From: Lasiosphaeria ovina
Taxonomy: Eukaryota > Ascomycota > Sordariomycetes > Sordariales > Lasiosphaeriaceae
Direction of reading: 5' to 3'
Assembly: GCA_033439765.1 (NCBI GenBank)
Contig: JAULSN010000002.1
Span: 930,001-994,000, forward strand
Length of the DNA: 64,000 nt
Below, piece by piece: positions 1 to 11,974 of this stretch (positions are counted from its first letter, which is position 1; each line of letters begins with the position of its first letter). The notes under the pieces were generated by a model, which did not search any database, had not been told where the DNA came from, and was given only the letters and a program-made list of their open reading frames with translations. Made by a program: the position numbers and the translations under genes.

Positions 1-904
1 ACGGGTTGACAAAGTAGCCCTGCACGCCGGCGATGTGCGCCGTTGGCAGGTGCGCCAGCGTGTTGTACACGAACTCGCGCCCCTGCCGCCGGTACACGTC
101 GCGGTGCACGTCGATGACTAGTGTTGCCTCGCTGACCATGTTGGCGTGCGATAGCCGGCACACCTTGGGCTTGCCCGTCGTGCCGCTCGAGAACAGGACG
201 CAGATGATGCTGTTCTCGAGGGCCGAGCGGTCCGTGATGCGCTCCCACCCGAGGCTGTTGGCCGGGGACACGGGGACGGCGTCTCCGTTCTCCTGCTCCG
301 ACAGCTCGAACGCCGGCCTCGACCCGAGCACGAGCAGGCGCGACAGGGGGAGGCCAGCGAGTTTGGCCCCGGCGATGGCAACGGCCTTGGTGTCTTCGTT
401 GCAGAACATCAGCTTGGCGTCGACCTGGGCGAGGTTCCCGGCGAGCTCCCAGGCCGTGGAACCCGGGTTGGACGACGTGAAGACGCCCCCGGCCGCGATA
501 GTCGAGTAGAAGAGCGTTGGCAGAAGCCAGTGCCCGGACGAAATGCAGAGCACCACGTCATTATCGGGGCCGCTCTGGCCAATGCCGTACCTGTGCCGCA
601 GCGTGTAGGCGGTGCTATTGACGAGCTGCCGCTGCTGGGCTTTGGTGATTGCTTTGCTCGGATCCACAGCATCCACGTGGATCTTTGTGTCTTCCTTTGC
701 CGCACACAGCTCCGAGTCAGAGGTCGGTGTAAGTCAGCTGTAACTTGCCCGAAGCTAGGCGGCGCTCTTGGTCTAGTTGGCATAATTAAGACAAGCGCGC
801 CTACCGAAAAGAAGTGTCAGCAGGTCCAGCTGTGGGTACGTCCGGGGTTTCGCTGCTTTGTAGATGATGGCACCCGAGGCCGTTCTCTCAAACGTTGTGG
901 CCAT
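1..904 (-). CDS. AMP-dependent synthetase/ligase, 4-coumarate-CoA-ligase-like (3' part off the left edge)
   Basis: The minus-strand frame across roughly 1-709 carries the adenylate-forming signature SSGTTGKPK followed by a conserved LSHANM, so the enzyme should activate a carboxylic acid with ATP to an acyl-AMP and then a CoA thioester, as in the 4-coumarate-CoA ligase-like family. Upstream residues such as DPSKAITKAQQRQLV and STIAAGGVFTSSNPG also fit the N-terminal domain. A first exon beginning ATG at 904 (MATTFERTASG) and a donor GTAGGC at 804 look right, with the acceptor most likely at 710-711. However, that donor is phase 1 and the acceptor phase 0, so the first junction does not close in frame as read; another short exon, an unusual site or a one-base change is possible. 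The catalytic C-terminal domain lies outside the window. Family call is strong; the 5' structure is uncertain. Confidence 0.8.
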
Positions 905-2428
905 GACGGCCGGCGAGAGTCAAGGGATATGGATTCAGGGATGGGACAGCCGGAAGGACTCTGGGGCAAGAAGGAAGGACTCTGGGGCAAGAAATCGACG
1001 GCAGAGGGGAGGAGGAGTGAGCTTAGCTGAATCTCACTGAGAGCCGCGGCACGGCCATTAACGACACCTTTACTCTGTACCAAAAGAGGCGAGTAGGTTT
1101 TTTTTTGGGGAGGCACTATGCCGGTTTGGATGAGGTGTGGCGTTATTTTGGGCGAATAGAACACCTCCTCGTAGTGCAGATCGTGGAGAGAGACCGACTA
1201 ATTACTTGCGAACCTCGGCGAAACATGGACGGTTCAAGTGCGGGGATGCCCAGAAGGTGAAAGGGGAACGGGCGGGGAGATCGGACTAAGCCAAACGGTT
1301 GGATGCCAAGGCAGTCTGGACGGGGACATAGGTCTGTGTTGGGGTAATTCGACGACTTGTTTCGATCTTGAAAGAAAATTGAAAGTGATATGACAATGGC
1401 TGGAGTTGGAAAGTTGAGACATGATTCAAATGCCGGTTTGGTTGAATCAGCTTCTTTTTACTAATGGCAGATTCTAACACATTGCTTGCAAGCTATTTTG
1501 CCATAATTAATGGGGGTTTATCGAATTAAGTAAAGAAAAGAGTGGGAGAACTGTCGGGCGACGGAGACCTGCCTGTGCCGCATCGACCCGCCAGTTTCTG
1601 GCACCGAATGATGCTGATGGTGCAAGCAAGCAAGTAGTGAATCAAACGATGTGCGGTATGGGGTATTGGATATGGGGAATAGTAAGGAATAATGGGGGAG
1701 AATTGACAATTATTTAGGTACGTAAAGGTTGCAGGACTCGAGTAGTTAGTTGTTGTAAGGTTAAAGACCACCGTTCGTAAAGTACAAGCTGTGCTATGGA
1801 AAAACAATAGAATGGGAGCTCACAAAAAGCTCGCACAACGGCTGGGATGTTAGTACATTAGAAACTAACATCATCCTTTTTCTTTTCGCAGCTTTGCGAA
1901 ATTGCTCCGATAATTAATTCGCAGTAGTTTCGGTCGCGCACATAGATGAGTGAACTAATGAGAACTTGAATATGAGGAGTTATAATGACGCCATTTGGAG
2001 GTCTGTGATTGAGTTGTGTTTGTTGTTGTGGTAAATCTCTCTCATTCATCAATTTTGACTGATGATAATTGACCGTTGTCAAGAAGGAAAATAAAAAGCG
2101 GGTCTCAGACTCTGGGCGATGAGGTGCTGCCTCACGTGAGAAGTGGGTTCGTAGACTTATGTAATCGAGACCCCTGTTGGACAAGCACAAGCCAGGGGAC
2201 CGCTGGCTGGCTGCGTGCTCCAATTCGAGAGAGCTCCCAAGTATCCGCAACTGACTGCGTACCGCACTGCACTGCGTATCGGGGCGTCGTCATCTCACAG
2301 CGCTTGCCAACAACCTCGTGCCATTTTCCCGTCAGCGGCATCTCTTCGCATGACATACCCAGAATTGGCTTCTTGACACGCCGCCCAGACTCGATCCGAC
2401 GAAGCTGCAGCAGCCGACCGAGAGCAAC
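905..2428. other. intergenic, divergent promoter region
   Basis: No gene recognised. It separates the ligase (minus) from VPS35 (plus), so both promoters lie here. A 21-bp direct duplication (GGAAGGACTCTGGGGCAAGA core) sits at 952-992 in the leader of the ligase gene. The remainder is AT-rich with only short, unconvincing reading frames. Confidence 0.6.
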
Positions 2429-5398
2429 ATGTCGAATCCAGCGCCGCCTGAGGACCAGGCCCGCCTCCTCGAGGATGCCCTGATCGCTGTGCGCCAGCAG
2501 ACGGCCCTCATGCGCAAATGCCTCGACACCCCCGGAAAGCTGATGGACGCTCTCAAGTGCTGGTGCGTTGAATTTTGTCGTCCTCTCTGCTTGCAGCTGA
2601 GGCATCGCCGCCCCTCCTGCCTTGGGCATTTGTGTCGCCCGCCTCTTCCCTAGCACCTTCGTGGCACGGCGCTTTCTCAGCCGCGCGCCCATTTTGACGC
2701 GAACCCAAGAAACTGACCGTGTCGCACTGCCGGCTTGCAGCTCTACCCTCGTTTCCGAACTCCGAACCAGCAGCCTCGGGCCCAAGCAGTACTATGAGCT
2801 GTACATGTCTGTCTTCGATGCCTTGCGCTACCTGTCGGTCCACCTGCGCGAGAACCATCCCGTCAACCACCTCGCCGACCTGTACGAGCTTGTCCAGTAT
2901 GCCGGCAACATCATTCCCCGCCTCTACCTCATGATGACGGTCGGCACCGCCTACATGTCGATCGAAGGCGCGCCTGTCAAGGAGTTGATGAAGGACATGA
3001 TGGACATGAGCCGTGGCGTCCAACATCCCATCCGCGGTCTGTTTCTGCGATACTACCTCTCTGGGCAGGCTAGGGACTTCCTGCCCACCGGTGACTCGGA
3101 CGGCCCCGAGGGAAACTTGCAGGACTCGATCAACTTCATCCTCACCAACTTCGTCGAAATGAACAAGTTGTGGGTGCGGCTACAGCACCAGGGCCACTCG
3201 AGGGAACGCGACCAGAGGACACAGGAGAGGAAAGAGCTCCAGCTCTTAGTTGGCAGCAATATTGTCCGTCTCAGCCAGCTGGTAGACCTCTCCGCTTACA
3301 AGAACGGCATACTGGCGCCTCTCCTGGAGCAGGTCGTGCAGTGCAGAGACGTCTTGGCCCAGGAATACTTGCTCGAGGTCATAACCCAGGTCTTCCCCGA
3401 CGAGTTCCATCTGCACACGCTCGACCAGTTTCTTGCCGCAGTATCCAGATTGAACCCTCACGTCAACGTCAAGGCCATCGTTATTGGCCTAATGGACCGC
3501 CTATCCGATTATGCCGAGCGCGAATCCCAGAACGAGACGGTTGAGGACAGGGGCAAGGTCGAGGAGGAAGCGCTTGCGGAGCTCTTGGAAAAAATCAAGC
3601 TTGGGAAATCGGCTGTTTCTGGTCAAGGGCAAAGTTCGGCGGCCCCTCGAAATTCCACTCAACCCCCTCGCAATGGTGACCTTTTCGACAGCGAGGTTAC
3701 CCCAAGCGCAGAAAACTTGGGTGCCGATAACGAACTAACGCCTTCGATCGCGGATACAGAAGCGACTGCAGTCAACGGAGAAGAACCGGAGCCTCCCAAG
3801 AAGCATAGGGGAATACCTGAGAATGTCCGCTTATACGAAATCTTCTTCGGGCAGGTCAAGAATTTGGTCCAGGCGCAGCATCTTCCAATCCAAGATACGA
3901 TCGCCCTTTGCGGCTCACTCACGAATCTGGCACTAAACATCTACCCGGAGAGGCTCGACTACGTGGATCAAATTCTCGATTTTGCCAACACAAAGGTCAA
4001 AGACCACGCCAATAGCGCTGACCTGCATTCGCAGCCCGCACAGCAGAGCCTCCTAGCCCTTCTTCAGAGCCCACTAAAGAGATATGTGACGATATTTACA
4101 GCTTTATCTCTGCCGACCTATGTTCCTTTGTTCCAGTCTCAAACGTACCCCACGCGCAGGGCTGTTGCTGGCGAGGTCGCGAGGACTCTGCTCAGGAATC
4201 AGACCCTGATATCGACGCCAGCACAGCTCGAAAACGTTCTCGAAGTATTAAAGGTCCTCATCAAAGAAGGATCGCAGGCGCCTGCAGGGTACCCTGGAGT
4301 TGTGCAGCAACGTGCTCGCGTGTTGGAGACGGATGAGACAATGGAGGAGCAAGGCTGGCTGGCACGCCTCGTCCATCTGCTGCACTCCGAGGATAATGAC
4401 ACACAGTTCCGCTTGCTTCAAATGACAGGGAAGGCGTATTCTGAAGGGAACGAAAGGATCAGGACCACTACACCGCCCCTCATCACAGCCGGTCTGAAGC
4501 TCGCTCGACGCTTCAAGGCTCGGGAGCACTACGCCGACAACTTCTCTTCGCAGTCTTCGGCAGTTTTCAAGTTTCTCCACGCAACTGTATCAACGTTGTA
4601 TTCTCGAGTTAATGGGGCTGGTGCAGCCGAACACGCTCTGCGCCTATTCTGCGCTTGTGGGCAAACTGCTGACATGACCGGGTTTGAGGAGGTCGCCTAC
4701 GAGTTCTTTGCGCAGGCATTTACTGTTTACGAAGAGGCCGTGAGCGACTCCAAGGCCCAGTTCCAAGCCGTCTGTGTCATTGCTAGCGCTTTGCACCGTA
4801 CGCGGAATTTTGGCAAGGAAAATTACGATACTCTGATTACAAAATGTGCGCAGCATGCTAGCAAGCTGCTCCGCAAGCCCGACCAATGCCGGGCGGTTTA
4901 CCTGGCAAGCCACCTGTGGTGGGCGACACCTGTTCCGAGTACCAAGGAAGGGGAGGAAGTCGAGGTGAGTTAGCGATCTTAAACTGCGATGGATCCCTCG
5001 TGTTAACCTCGCCACAATAGGTCTACCGCGATGGGAAGCGTGTTTTGGAATGTCTGCAGCGCGCGCTACGTGTTGCAGACTCATGTATGGAAACCGCCAC
5101 ATCCATTGAGCTGTTTGTAGAGATCTTGGACAGATATGTGTATTACTTTGACCAGAAGAATGAGTCGGTAAGTCGAACTTGTCACTGCGAACTCAGCTTA
5201 AGGGAATGCTAACTCCTTGCCCTGATGCAACAGGTCACGACCAAGTACCTCAATGGCCTCATTGAACTCATCCACTCTAATTTGGCTGGCAACCAGCAAG
5301 ACTCTGCTTCGGTTGACGCAAGCAGAAAGCACTTCCTTCAAACACTCGAGATGATTAAGAGCAAAGAGTACGAAGGAGTCGTGTTGACTGCGAAATAA
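2429..5398 (+). CDS. VPS35: Vacuolar protein sorting-associated protein 35 (retromer core subunit)
   Basis: VPS35 is the alpha-solenoid scaffold of the retromer complex, which recovers sorting receptors from endosomes to the trans-Golgi. I read four exons: 2429-2562, 2741-4964, 5021-5167 and 5234-5398; all phases close, giving 889 residues. The first exon ([18 protein letters not shown]) joins through a phase-2 intron to [20 protein letters not shown], and [20 protein letters not shown] and [16 protein letters not shown] follow, all hallmark VPS35 N-terminal sequence that binds VPS26. The C-terminal solenoid runs through exons 3 and 4, ending [14 protein letters not shown] low-complexity acidic stretch near residues 300-390 separates the halves. 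The start at 2429 is chosen because the next upstream frame belongs to the first intron (2563-2740). Its 3' end faces the M28 gene. Confidence 0.96.
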
Positions 5399-6504
5399 AG
5401 AGTTGAAGCGCAAACGGATTGATCGTCTGAAGGCATGACCTAAACGACTTGGCTGTGTTCCAGTCGGTCACGGATCCCAGGGACAGATAGACAGCGCGGA
5501 GCTACATACTCTGCTGCACAGCGGAAGAGGGCGAGAGCGAGAGAGCGAAAGAGTGAAAGTAGAGACAGAGGGGAGGACGTGTAAACCGCAGGCAGGGGTC
5601 AACCAACTTGAACCACAGACCGCTTACTCGCAAAGAGATGAGGTAAACCCATCAAATCCATCCATCTTGCGCCCCATCATCACTACCACTACCACACCCA
5701 CACACCACCACCGAGAGGAACTTTCCTTGCCTGTATATTTTTATTGTAAATATGTCCCCTCGCTAGCGTCCCCATGCCCCCCCCAAATACGGGGGCAGCT
5801 TTGGCACGGTAGCGTATTAATTACCTCTATGCATGGAGTCTTGCATCCCGTGATATTATTGCACTTGACTTTGAAGATAGTAAAAGAGTTTCTTTAAAAC
5901 GTTTGGAAATCTTCTGTAAGAATGACTTTTTTCACTGATAACATAGGTACATGGCTCGAGAGAAAACGAGAGCGTCAAGAAGAAGCCTGCCGTAGCGTGT
6001 GACAAAGAAGATAGAGTTTTATTTTGTCAGTAATCCAAAATACAAGAATGGACAGAGGGAAACAAGAAGAAAAAAAAACAAAAAAGAAATAGATGTGGGG
6101 AATAAGGAAAACCATCCAGAGCGCCGGTGCGATGCAAAAAAAGAAAAAGCAAGGAAAAAAAGAAATAACACAACAAAATATATGCCTGCTGTCAGCCCCT
6201 AGCCAGCCGCCGTCGCTTTCGAGAGACAAAAAGTAAATAGGTAAGAAAGACGTCAATCCAATACAGCCGGATCCATCCATCTACGGATGGTTTTGGCAAA
6301 GCTTCAATCGTCGTTCCCAAAGCCAAGAGACACTAATTCTTCATGGCCACGTCCTGTCGTCAAGGCTGGCGACGGATTTTGCGTTGTATGGTATAGGAAC
6401 CCATGAGAGAAAGATGCAATGTCTTAGAAAAGGAGACAAATAAGGGATGTGGCGGGACTTTATTTGTAGTTTTTTCTTTTTCGGAACGGGTGGAGGGGTT
6501 GCCG
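5399..6504. other. intergenic between converging genes
   Basis: Tail-to-tail spacer of VPS35 (plus) and the M28 gene (minus). It contains CA-rich simple sequence around 5680-5720 and purine tracts with long A runs at 6060-6180. No gene seen; it should hold both 3' UTRs. Confidence 0.6.
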
Positions 6505-9255
6505 TCATATCACGAGGTTCGCCGCGGCCTTCATAATGACGCCCGCAACACGATCGACGGTCTCTTTGGCAAGAGTCCAGTTGCCCGACACGATGGTGTC
6601 CCGGATTGATGGGAAGAATGCCTCGTCGTACCCGGACCACAGCTGAGGCCCGAAGACGACGTGCTTGAACTGCGTGCGGTTGGGCACCTAATTCATGCTA
6701 ATTAGTCTCAGAAATATCGTCAGGGTTAGGTTCAAACTTACGCCTACAGAGTCCAGTAAATCTGTCTCGAACAACGCCATGCGGCTGTTGTATTCGGCTC
6801 GTTTCTTCCCCAGCCCGGCTGGCTCCCACCCGCTGGCCGCTACCACGTTGTTTTCCCAGCTGACCTCCCACTTCTCAAACTCGCGCACCGACATGGCGAC
6901 ATTGTTCGAAGCCGTCTTCAGAAGGCTAAAGTCAATAGGGTTGGTTCCACCATGGTTCGCGTCCTTGTCGTTTTTGTTCCACGACTCCAGGTCGTCAATC
7001 CAGTGAGACAGACTGTCGGCGTACGCGGGCATGTCGAACGGCAAGACAGGGCGGTCGGCAAGCTCCAAGATGAGGAGGCCTAGAACCTGCCCGAGTAGCG
7101 TGTGGTACACAAAACCAGGATCGCCCACGGTGTCCATCCACTCAAAGTTGTCGTAGCTGGAGTGATACGGAAACCTCCCGCCGTCAAAAGACAGGTCCAG
7201 CGACGAAGTTCCAACAATATCCTGAAACGCGACGTAGTCAGAGCCGGCACCAAGGCCGTCGAGCTGACCCTGTCGTCGATCCCAGAGGTCGCGTAGCGTC
7301 GTGTTGTAGTTGGGATCTCCGACACGGTTCAGAACTTGGAGGAGAAGCTTGCGAAACACGGGCGAGCCGGCGGCACGGAAAGTATCGCCAGTCACGGCAG
7401 TGTCGAGATTGATGTACGCCACTGCATCGTCGCGCAGAGATTGCTCATTCTGCTCGACGTATTCAGTCGAACCGATCAAGTTGTATTCCTCGCCATCCCA
7501 GGACATGAACTCGATCGTGCGCAACGGCCGCCAGCCGCGCGCCAACAGGTCGCCAAAGATGCGGGCGATCTCAAGCATCACGGCCGTTCCAGAGTGAGGG
7601 TCTGCGGCGCCAAATGCCCAAGAATCGCGGTGGTTGCCGATGATGACTCTCTTCTCCCGCTGTTCGGCGCCCTTGATACGGCCATAGACGTTCCAAATTG
7701 GCTGCTTGGTGTTTTCGTCTTGCTCATTTTTCAGGCGCACAATTGGCGATGTGTGATCACCGGTCCACCATTCGCCGACGTCAGGCACGCCGCCTTCCCA
7801 GCCCTGGGGTACACGTTGGCCAAATCCTTTGAGATGTTTCAGGAGAACAACGGCATCGCGCCACGCCAGAGGAAGACTGGGAATCTTGACCAAGCCCTGT
7901 GTCTGGTCGACTCTCATACGCGGCTCTTCTTCTTTGCTTGCCCAGCCTGGAGTCAAGACGTCGCCAACAACCCAGCTCATCAAGCTGACAGCTCCTCTTT
8001 GCACGCCATCGGATGGCATGTACCGGCCCTTGGGCGCGACCTCACCCTTCAAGAAGCCGTCGTCTGCAGGATCGCTGTAGATGAGACAGCCAGCGAACCC
8101 GGCCAGTTCGGCAGCCTTGACCTTCAATGCCCGGTCGCCCTGCGTGCCGTAGTATCTGACCAAGGCAATGGCCCCGCTCGTGTCGATGCCGCTGTCCTTG
8201 AGTGCCTTGAAATCCTCCCGCGATCCGTAGTTCGCATATATCAACGGTCCCTTGACATCGCCGGCTTTCGAATGTCCGTGGAAAGCAAAGGTTTGTCGGC
8301 CAGCCGTCTCTCCACCTACCTCCGCCTCCTCCAGAGTAGCCGACCAGACGGGTTTGTCGTCGGGGCCCATGATTTGGACCGCTCTCCCGTCGGCCGTGGG
8401 GTAGTTCATATAGACATGATAAACGTCCTTAGTCACGTCCTCCAGCCCATACCTCTGGAATAGCTTTTCGGTGTACTCGGCCAGGGCATAGTCGCCTTCT
8501 GTCCCTGCAATGTGCGCGAAGCTCGTGAAATGTTTTAGGTTTTCCCGTATCTTCACCGGATCCACGCTGCCCTGCACGTGGCTCCGCACGGCCTCGGGAT
8601 CGAACATCCGGCTGTTCATGCGGCCTGTCATGTTGGTGAGAATGTCGCTCATGAAGAGAAGGTACAAGAAGCCCAACACCAGTAATATGGCCAGTGCCCG
8701 GCCAATGAGCAAGAAAAGCGCTGTGCTGCCGAAAGCCGGGAAGGCAAACCGCCGCCGGGGGGTCTCCTCGTTGCCGTCTGTTGTGCCGCCGCTCTGATTT
8801 TCGCCGAGCCTGATGCTTAGGCGCGGTAACCTCCACCTCCAGCGCCACTGCGGCAGGGAGAGGGAAAACCCAATCCGCTTGCCCCAGGACGAGCGATTCC
8901 GCGAGCGCTCGTCTGAGTCGTCCACCTCGAGCTCCTGCATCTCTCGACGGACGTGATCGGCTTCGGCGTCGGTGTCGGTATCTGACCCAAACAGGCTGTC
9001 CTCGTCCTCGCTTTCGACGGTCGGGGGTCGATAGCCCTGGGGTCGTCGGCCGCGGCCATTGTGTGTCGAAGTAGAAAACGGAAAGGCTTGTCGAGAGCTG
9101 AGGAGCGACTCGGCTTCTATGTCGGCAGAGCTCGTGTGGTCGTCGTGGCGTTGCCAGTCGCCATCCGAGGCCGACCGGCTCCCCCCGGCGATGGCCTCGT
9201 CGTACGAGGGTATCGGGGGCACGGCATCGTATCTCTGGTCCCTATCCGGACCCAT
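6505..9255 (-). CDS. Transferrin receptor-like / glutamate carboxypeptidase-like M28 membrane peptidase (two exons)
   Basis: Two exons (9255-6742 and 6687-6505, intron with GTAAGT donor) encode 898 residues. An acidic cytoplasmic N-terminus of about 180 residues precedes one membrane segment (TALFLLIGRALAILLVLGF), making a type II membrane protein. A protease-associated region is followed by an M28 peptidase core and a C-terminal helical dimerisation domain ending in DRVAGVIMKAAANLVI. The full di-zinc set of glutamate carboxypeptidase II appears present: H542, D552, catalytic E589 beside E590, D618 and H698, with the family spacing for the first four. It may therefore be an active peptidase, unlike animal transferrin receptor. 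Yeast relatives are Vps70 and the Rsp5-linked Tre1/Tre2; here the N-terminus has PPIPSYDEA, a near but not exact PPxY motif. The start at 9255 (MGPDRDQRYD) is the first well-placed ATG. Confidence 0.9.
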
Positions 9256-10353
9256 GACTGCCTGCTGCCGTCGATGCGTATATGGAGAAGGCCAAATCCG
9301 TTGCGTACATTCGAAGCGCGGCGTGGATACCGAGCGCAAAGGAGGCGGCGAACCGAGGTGGTGGAATTAGGGACGTCGGAGCTAAAAGGCGAGTCTTCTT
9401 CGTTGGAGGGATTTTGCAAAGGAGCGTAGTGAAGAGCCGAGGTCCCGGTATCTAGGAAACGACGGAATGAAGAAAAGGTGCAATCATCAGTTCGGCTGGC
9501 CTGCGAACCGACATGAATGGGTTTGGCGGATTGTGCTGTTCTCGCAGTTAATGTTTGACGTTGAAATTGCTTCCCCAAAGCACGACGCTGGGCGGATGGA
9601 TGGATACGCTACGCTGGCCGTCAGATCTGCGGCAGGACAGGGGATGCTTGGCGGCACGACCCCAACGACGCCCTTGCTGGGCCCACCCGATGCGGCTGGC
9701 CCTTCCTTGGTCATATGTGCTTAGTCATTAAGTCCAACTGTCCAGTGCCTTCATCCAGCCCTGTGCACCATTTCAGCCGCAGTGCAATGTGTTGAGCGTG
9801 TGGCCAGCCCTCTGAGCAGTGAACATTTCGCGGCTGTACGGATACATACATACGAATGCAGGGCAGTGGATTTCCGACATAGCCAGCAACCAACGAGGCA
9901 CAGAAGTTAGCTTTTTTTTGCTATTATTATAGGCTGCTCGACAGTGGTTCACGTGGTAACCTACGTGATCCCACATGGCACGGTGCACAGCCAATGTACA
10001 GTAGTTCCACAGGCGCCATCAATCGAACCATCCCGCATTTGCACTCAAGCGACTGTCCTGCAAGGTATAATTCCGTTGCCATTAGAACCTTAAACAGCGA
10101 GCTCCCAAAAGTCAATCCATTGCCATTGGAACCTTGAACAGCAAGTCTCTTTTTATTTGGATCCATCCCGGGCGTGACTGGGACGGGCCTTGCCGCTAGC
10201 TAGCCCAGCGACCTGGAACAAGCGCGGAGGCTTGCTTGCCATCGCCAACCACCCAACCTCATGAGATGGACATTTCGAGCCCTCTGATGCAATTGAACGA
10301 GGGGGTTCTCCGAGCGAAAACATTGCGGATTCCCGCATTCCATAAATGATGCG
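9256..10353. other. intergenic upstream of the M28 gene
   Basis: Upstream region of the M28 gene and 3' flank of the TENA gene. No gene recognised. At 10073-10101 and 10117-10145 lie two 29-bp near-copies differing only by four A/G transitions. Reading frames here are short and lack coding character. Confidence 0.55.
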
Positions 10354-11238
10354 CTATTCGACCTGGGGCCAGAACGCCGCCTCGGCCGCAAGCAGCGACT
10401 TCCACTTCCCCTCGACGCGGGCGAGGATCTCCTCCTTCCTCGCGCTTATTTCCGACTCGTCCGCCACGCCCTCCAGAACCTGCGACACGGCTGAGTCGAT
10501 AAGGCTTCCCAAGCGACCGACAAACTGGGAGAACGCGAGGCTGCTCCAGTTGGGGATGAACTCCCGCCGCAGCGCCCCTCCGTCAGCGTCCTCCGACAGG
10601 TTCCTCGCCAGGGGCTCTTTCGACTTGGCCCAGGACCACGCGTCCAGATAGCAGCGCTCGGTCCCCCAGAAGGTGACGGCGCCCTCGAGGAACGGGAGGA
10701 GGGTTGGGGTTGCTCTCGCTCCCGCCAGCGTATTGACCGTGCCTGTGTTCTTTCCGGCAGCACCCGGGAGCTGGATGGCGCCAAAAATGTCCTCGATCAT
10801 GGTGAGCCCGACAAGCTTGGCGTTGCTGTTGCCGCCGGCACCGCGGCTCTCAGGAGCAGGAATCTGCGGCTGATCCTGTTCCCACTGGACACCAAGCTCG
10901 TAGCGTTCGGCAACGTCGATGAAGAGGCGCTCCTCCTTGCGCACGGCGACGAGGGCCTCGATTAGCCAATCGACCAGCTGGGTTTCTGTCGCCTCGCCCC
11001 CGGGCGTCCCGGGTGGCAGAGGAGTCTGGGGCAAGTCGATTGACGCTAGAATCTTTCCGGCAGCCTTGATGTAGGCGTGGATGTAGAGCCGGTCATTGGC
11101 GAGCCACCGGCCAAGGACAGACTTGGGCAGTCGGCCCTCGGCTGCAGCCAGGAGGAACGGATGCTGTGTGGCTCTCGCATGCTCGTCCGCATATGTTGAG
11201 AGCAAGTGCTCTGTCAGCGACCATTTTATGGGCCCCAT
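10354..11238 (-). CDS. TENA/THI-4/PQQC-family protein (heme-oxygenase-like fold)
   Basis: A single exon of 294 residues. It opens with KWSLTEHLLSTYADEHARAT and continues HPFLLAAAEGRLPKSVLGRW and LANDRLYIHAYIKAAGKILA, the typical start of the TENA/THI-4 helical domain. Bacterial and plant members hydrolyse damaged thiamine pyrimidines (aminopyrimidine aminohydrolase), and fungal THI20-type proteins carry the domain fused to a pyrimidine kinase. This protein has only the TENA domain, with an insertion around residues 125-175 that makes it longer than the usual 220 residues. Fungal stand-alone members are mostly uncharacterised, so thiamine salvage is an inference. The start at 11238 (MGPIKWSL) follows directly on an AT-rich leader. 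No intron is needed. Confidence 0.85.
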   Translation of the reverse strand: MGPIKWSLTEHLLSTYADEHARATQHPFLLAAAEGRLPKSVLGRWLANDRLYIHAYIKAAGKILASIDLPQTPLPPGTPGGEATETQLVDWLIEALVAVRKEERLFIDVAERYELGVQWEQDQPQIPAPESRGAGGNSNAKLVGLTMIEDIFGAIQLPGAAGKNTGTVNTLAGARATPTLLPFLEGAVTFWGTERCYLDAWSWAKSKEPLARNLSEDADGGALRREFIPNWSSLAFSQFVGRLGSLIDSAVSQVLEGVADESEISARKEEILARVEGKWKSLLAAEAAFWPQVE

Positions 11239-11960
11239 ATTGTATTCTCGGTTTCGCCGAGGACTTTGATGATGCTTGATGGTAGACTGGACTGTCGGTT
11301 GTTGTTAATATTTGACTTCGACTCGTGGTTTGGTTGGGGTTTGGGGTAACACCTGCGCCCAATGTCGTCATCAGGGTGTGACTGTAGTAAAGGGAAAGGT
11401 AAGACAGCGGCTGGGAAGTTATCGGAAGCTCGTTAACGACGAGAAAGGGAGGCTTATATTTTGCGTTTCCTTTTTACAGTAGAATGCAACCCCACATAGT
11501 AACGGTTTCAATTGCTAACCGGACAATGCGCCATGGGTTTAATTTCGAATCCACGCGGTTTTCCCGCTTTCTTGTTAGCCCTGCCTGCTCACATCTAGTG
11601 ACCTAACACTTCTAGCTGCGACAATGCAGTGCGCAGAATTGCGTGCCATAATAAATGTCATCACTAAGATGTAAAGCCTATTTTTGCTATTGGTGGCATC
11701 TGGAACGTGAATTATCTATATCAAACAAGATACTAGACAGCATTTGCTAGTCCGTCCAACAAAGGAAACATTAAAGGAAAAGCCTGAAAAACGTGCTTTC
11801 AAGGTAAAGATCCTAACTTATCCCTCCATTCGGTAACATTCACGAGCAACACTTCATTACTCATGTGTACACATAGTTCTTAATACTAGAGACTAAAACC
11901 TGCATAGTAGTTACTACCAGTCAACCCTCCCATAATCCGTCCACACTTACAGTTCTAATC
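11239..11960. other. AT-rich intergenic
   Basis: Upstream region of the TENA gene (which reads away to the left), then AT-rich sequence with no frame of coding character. Confidence 0.5.
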
Positions 11961-11974
11961 ATTGCTTTCGGGAT

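Noticed and set aside
7336..8463. 375-codon open frame antisense to the M28 peptidase gene
   Set aside because: It lies wholly inside the well-supported opposite-strand gene and has no family motifs; GC-rich codon bias explains it.
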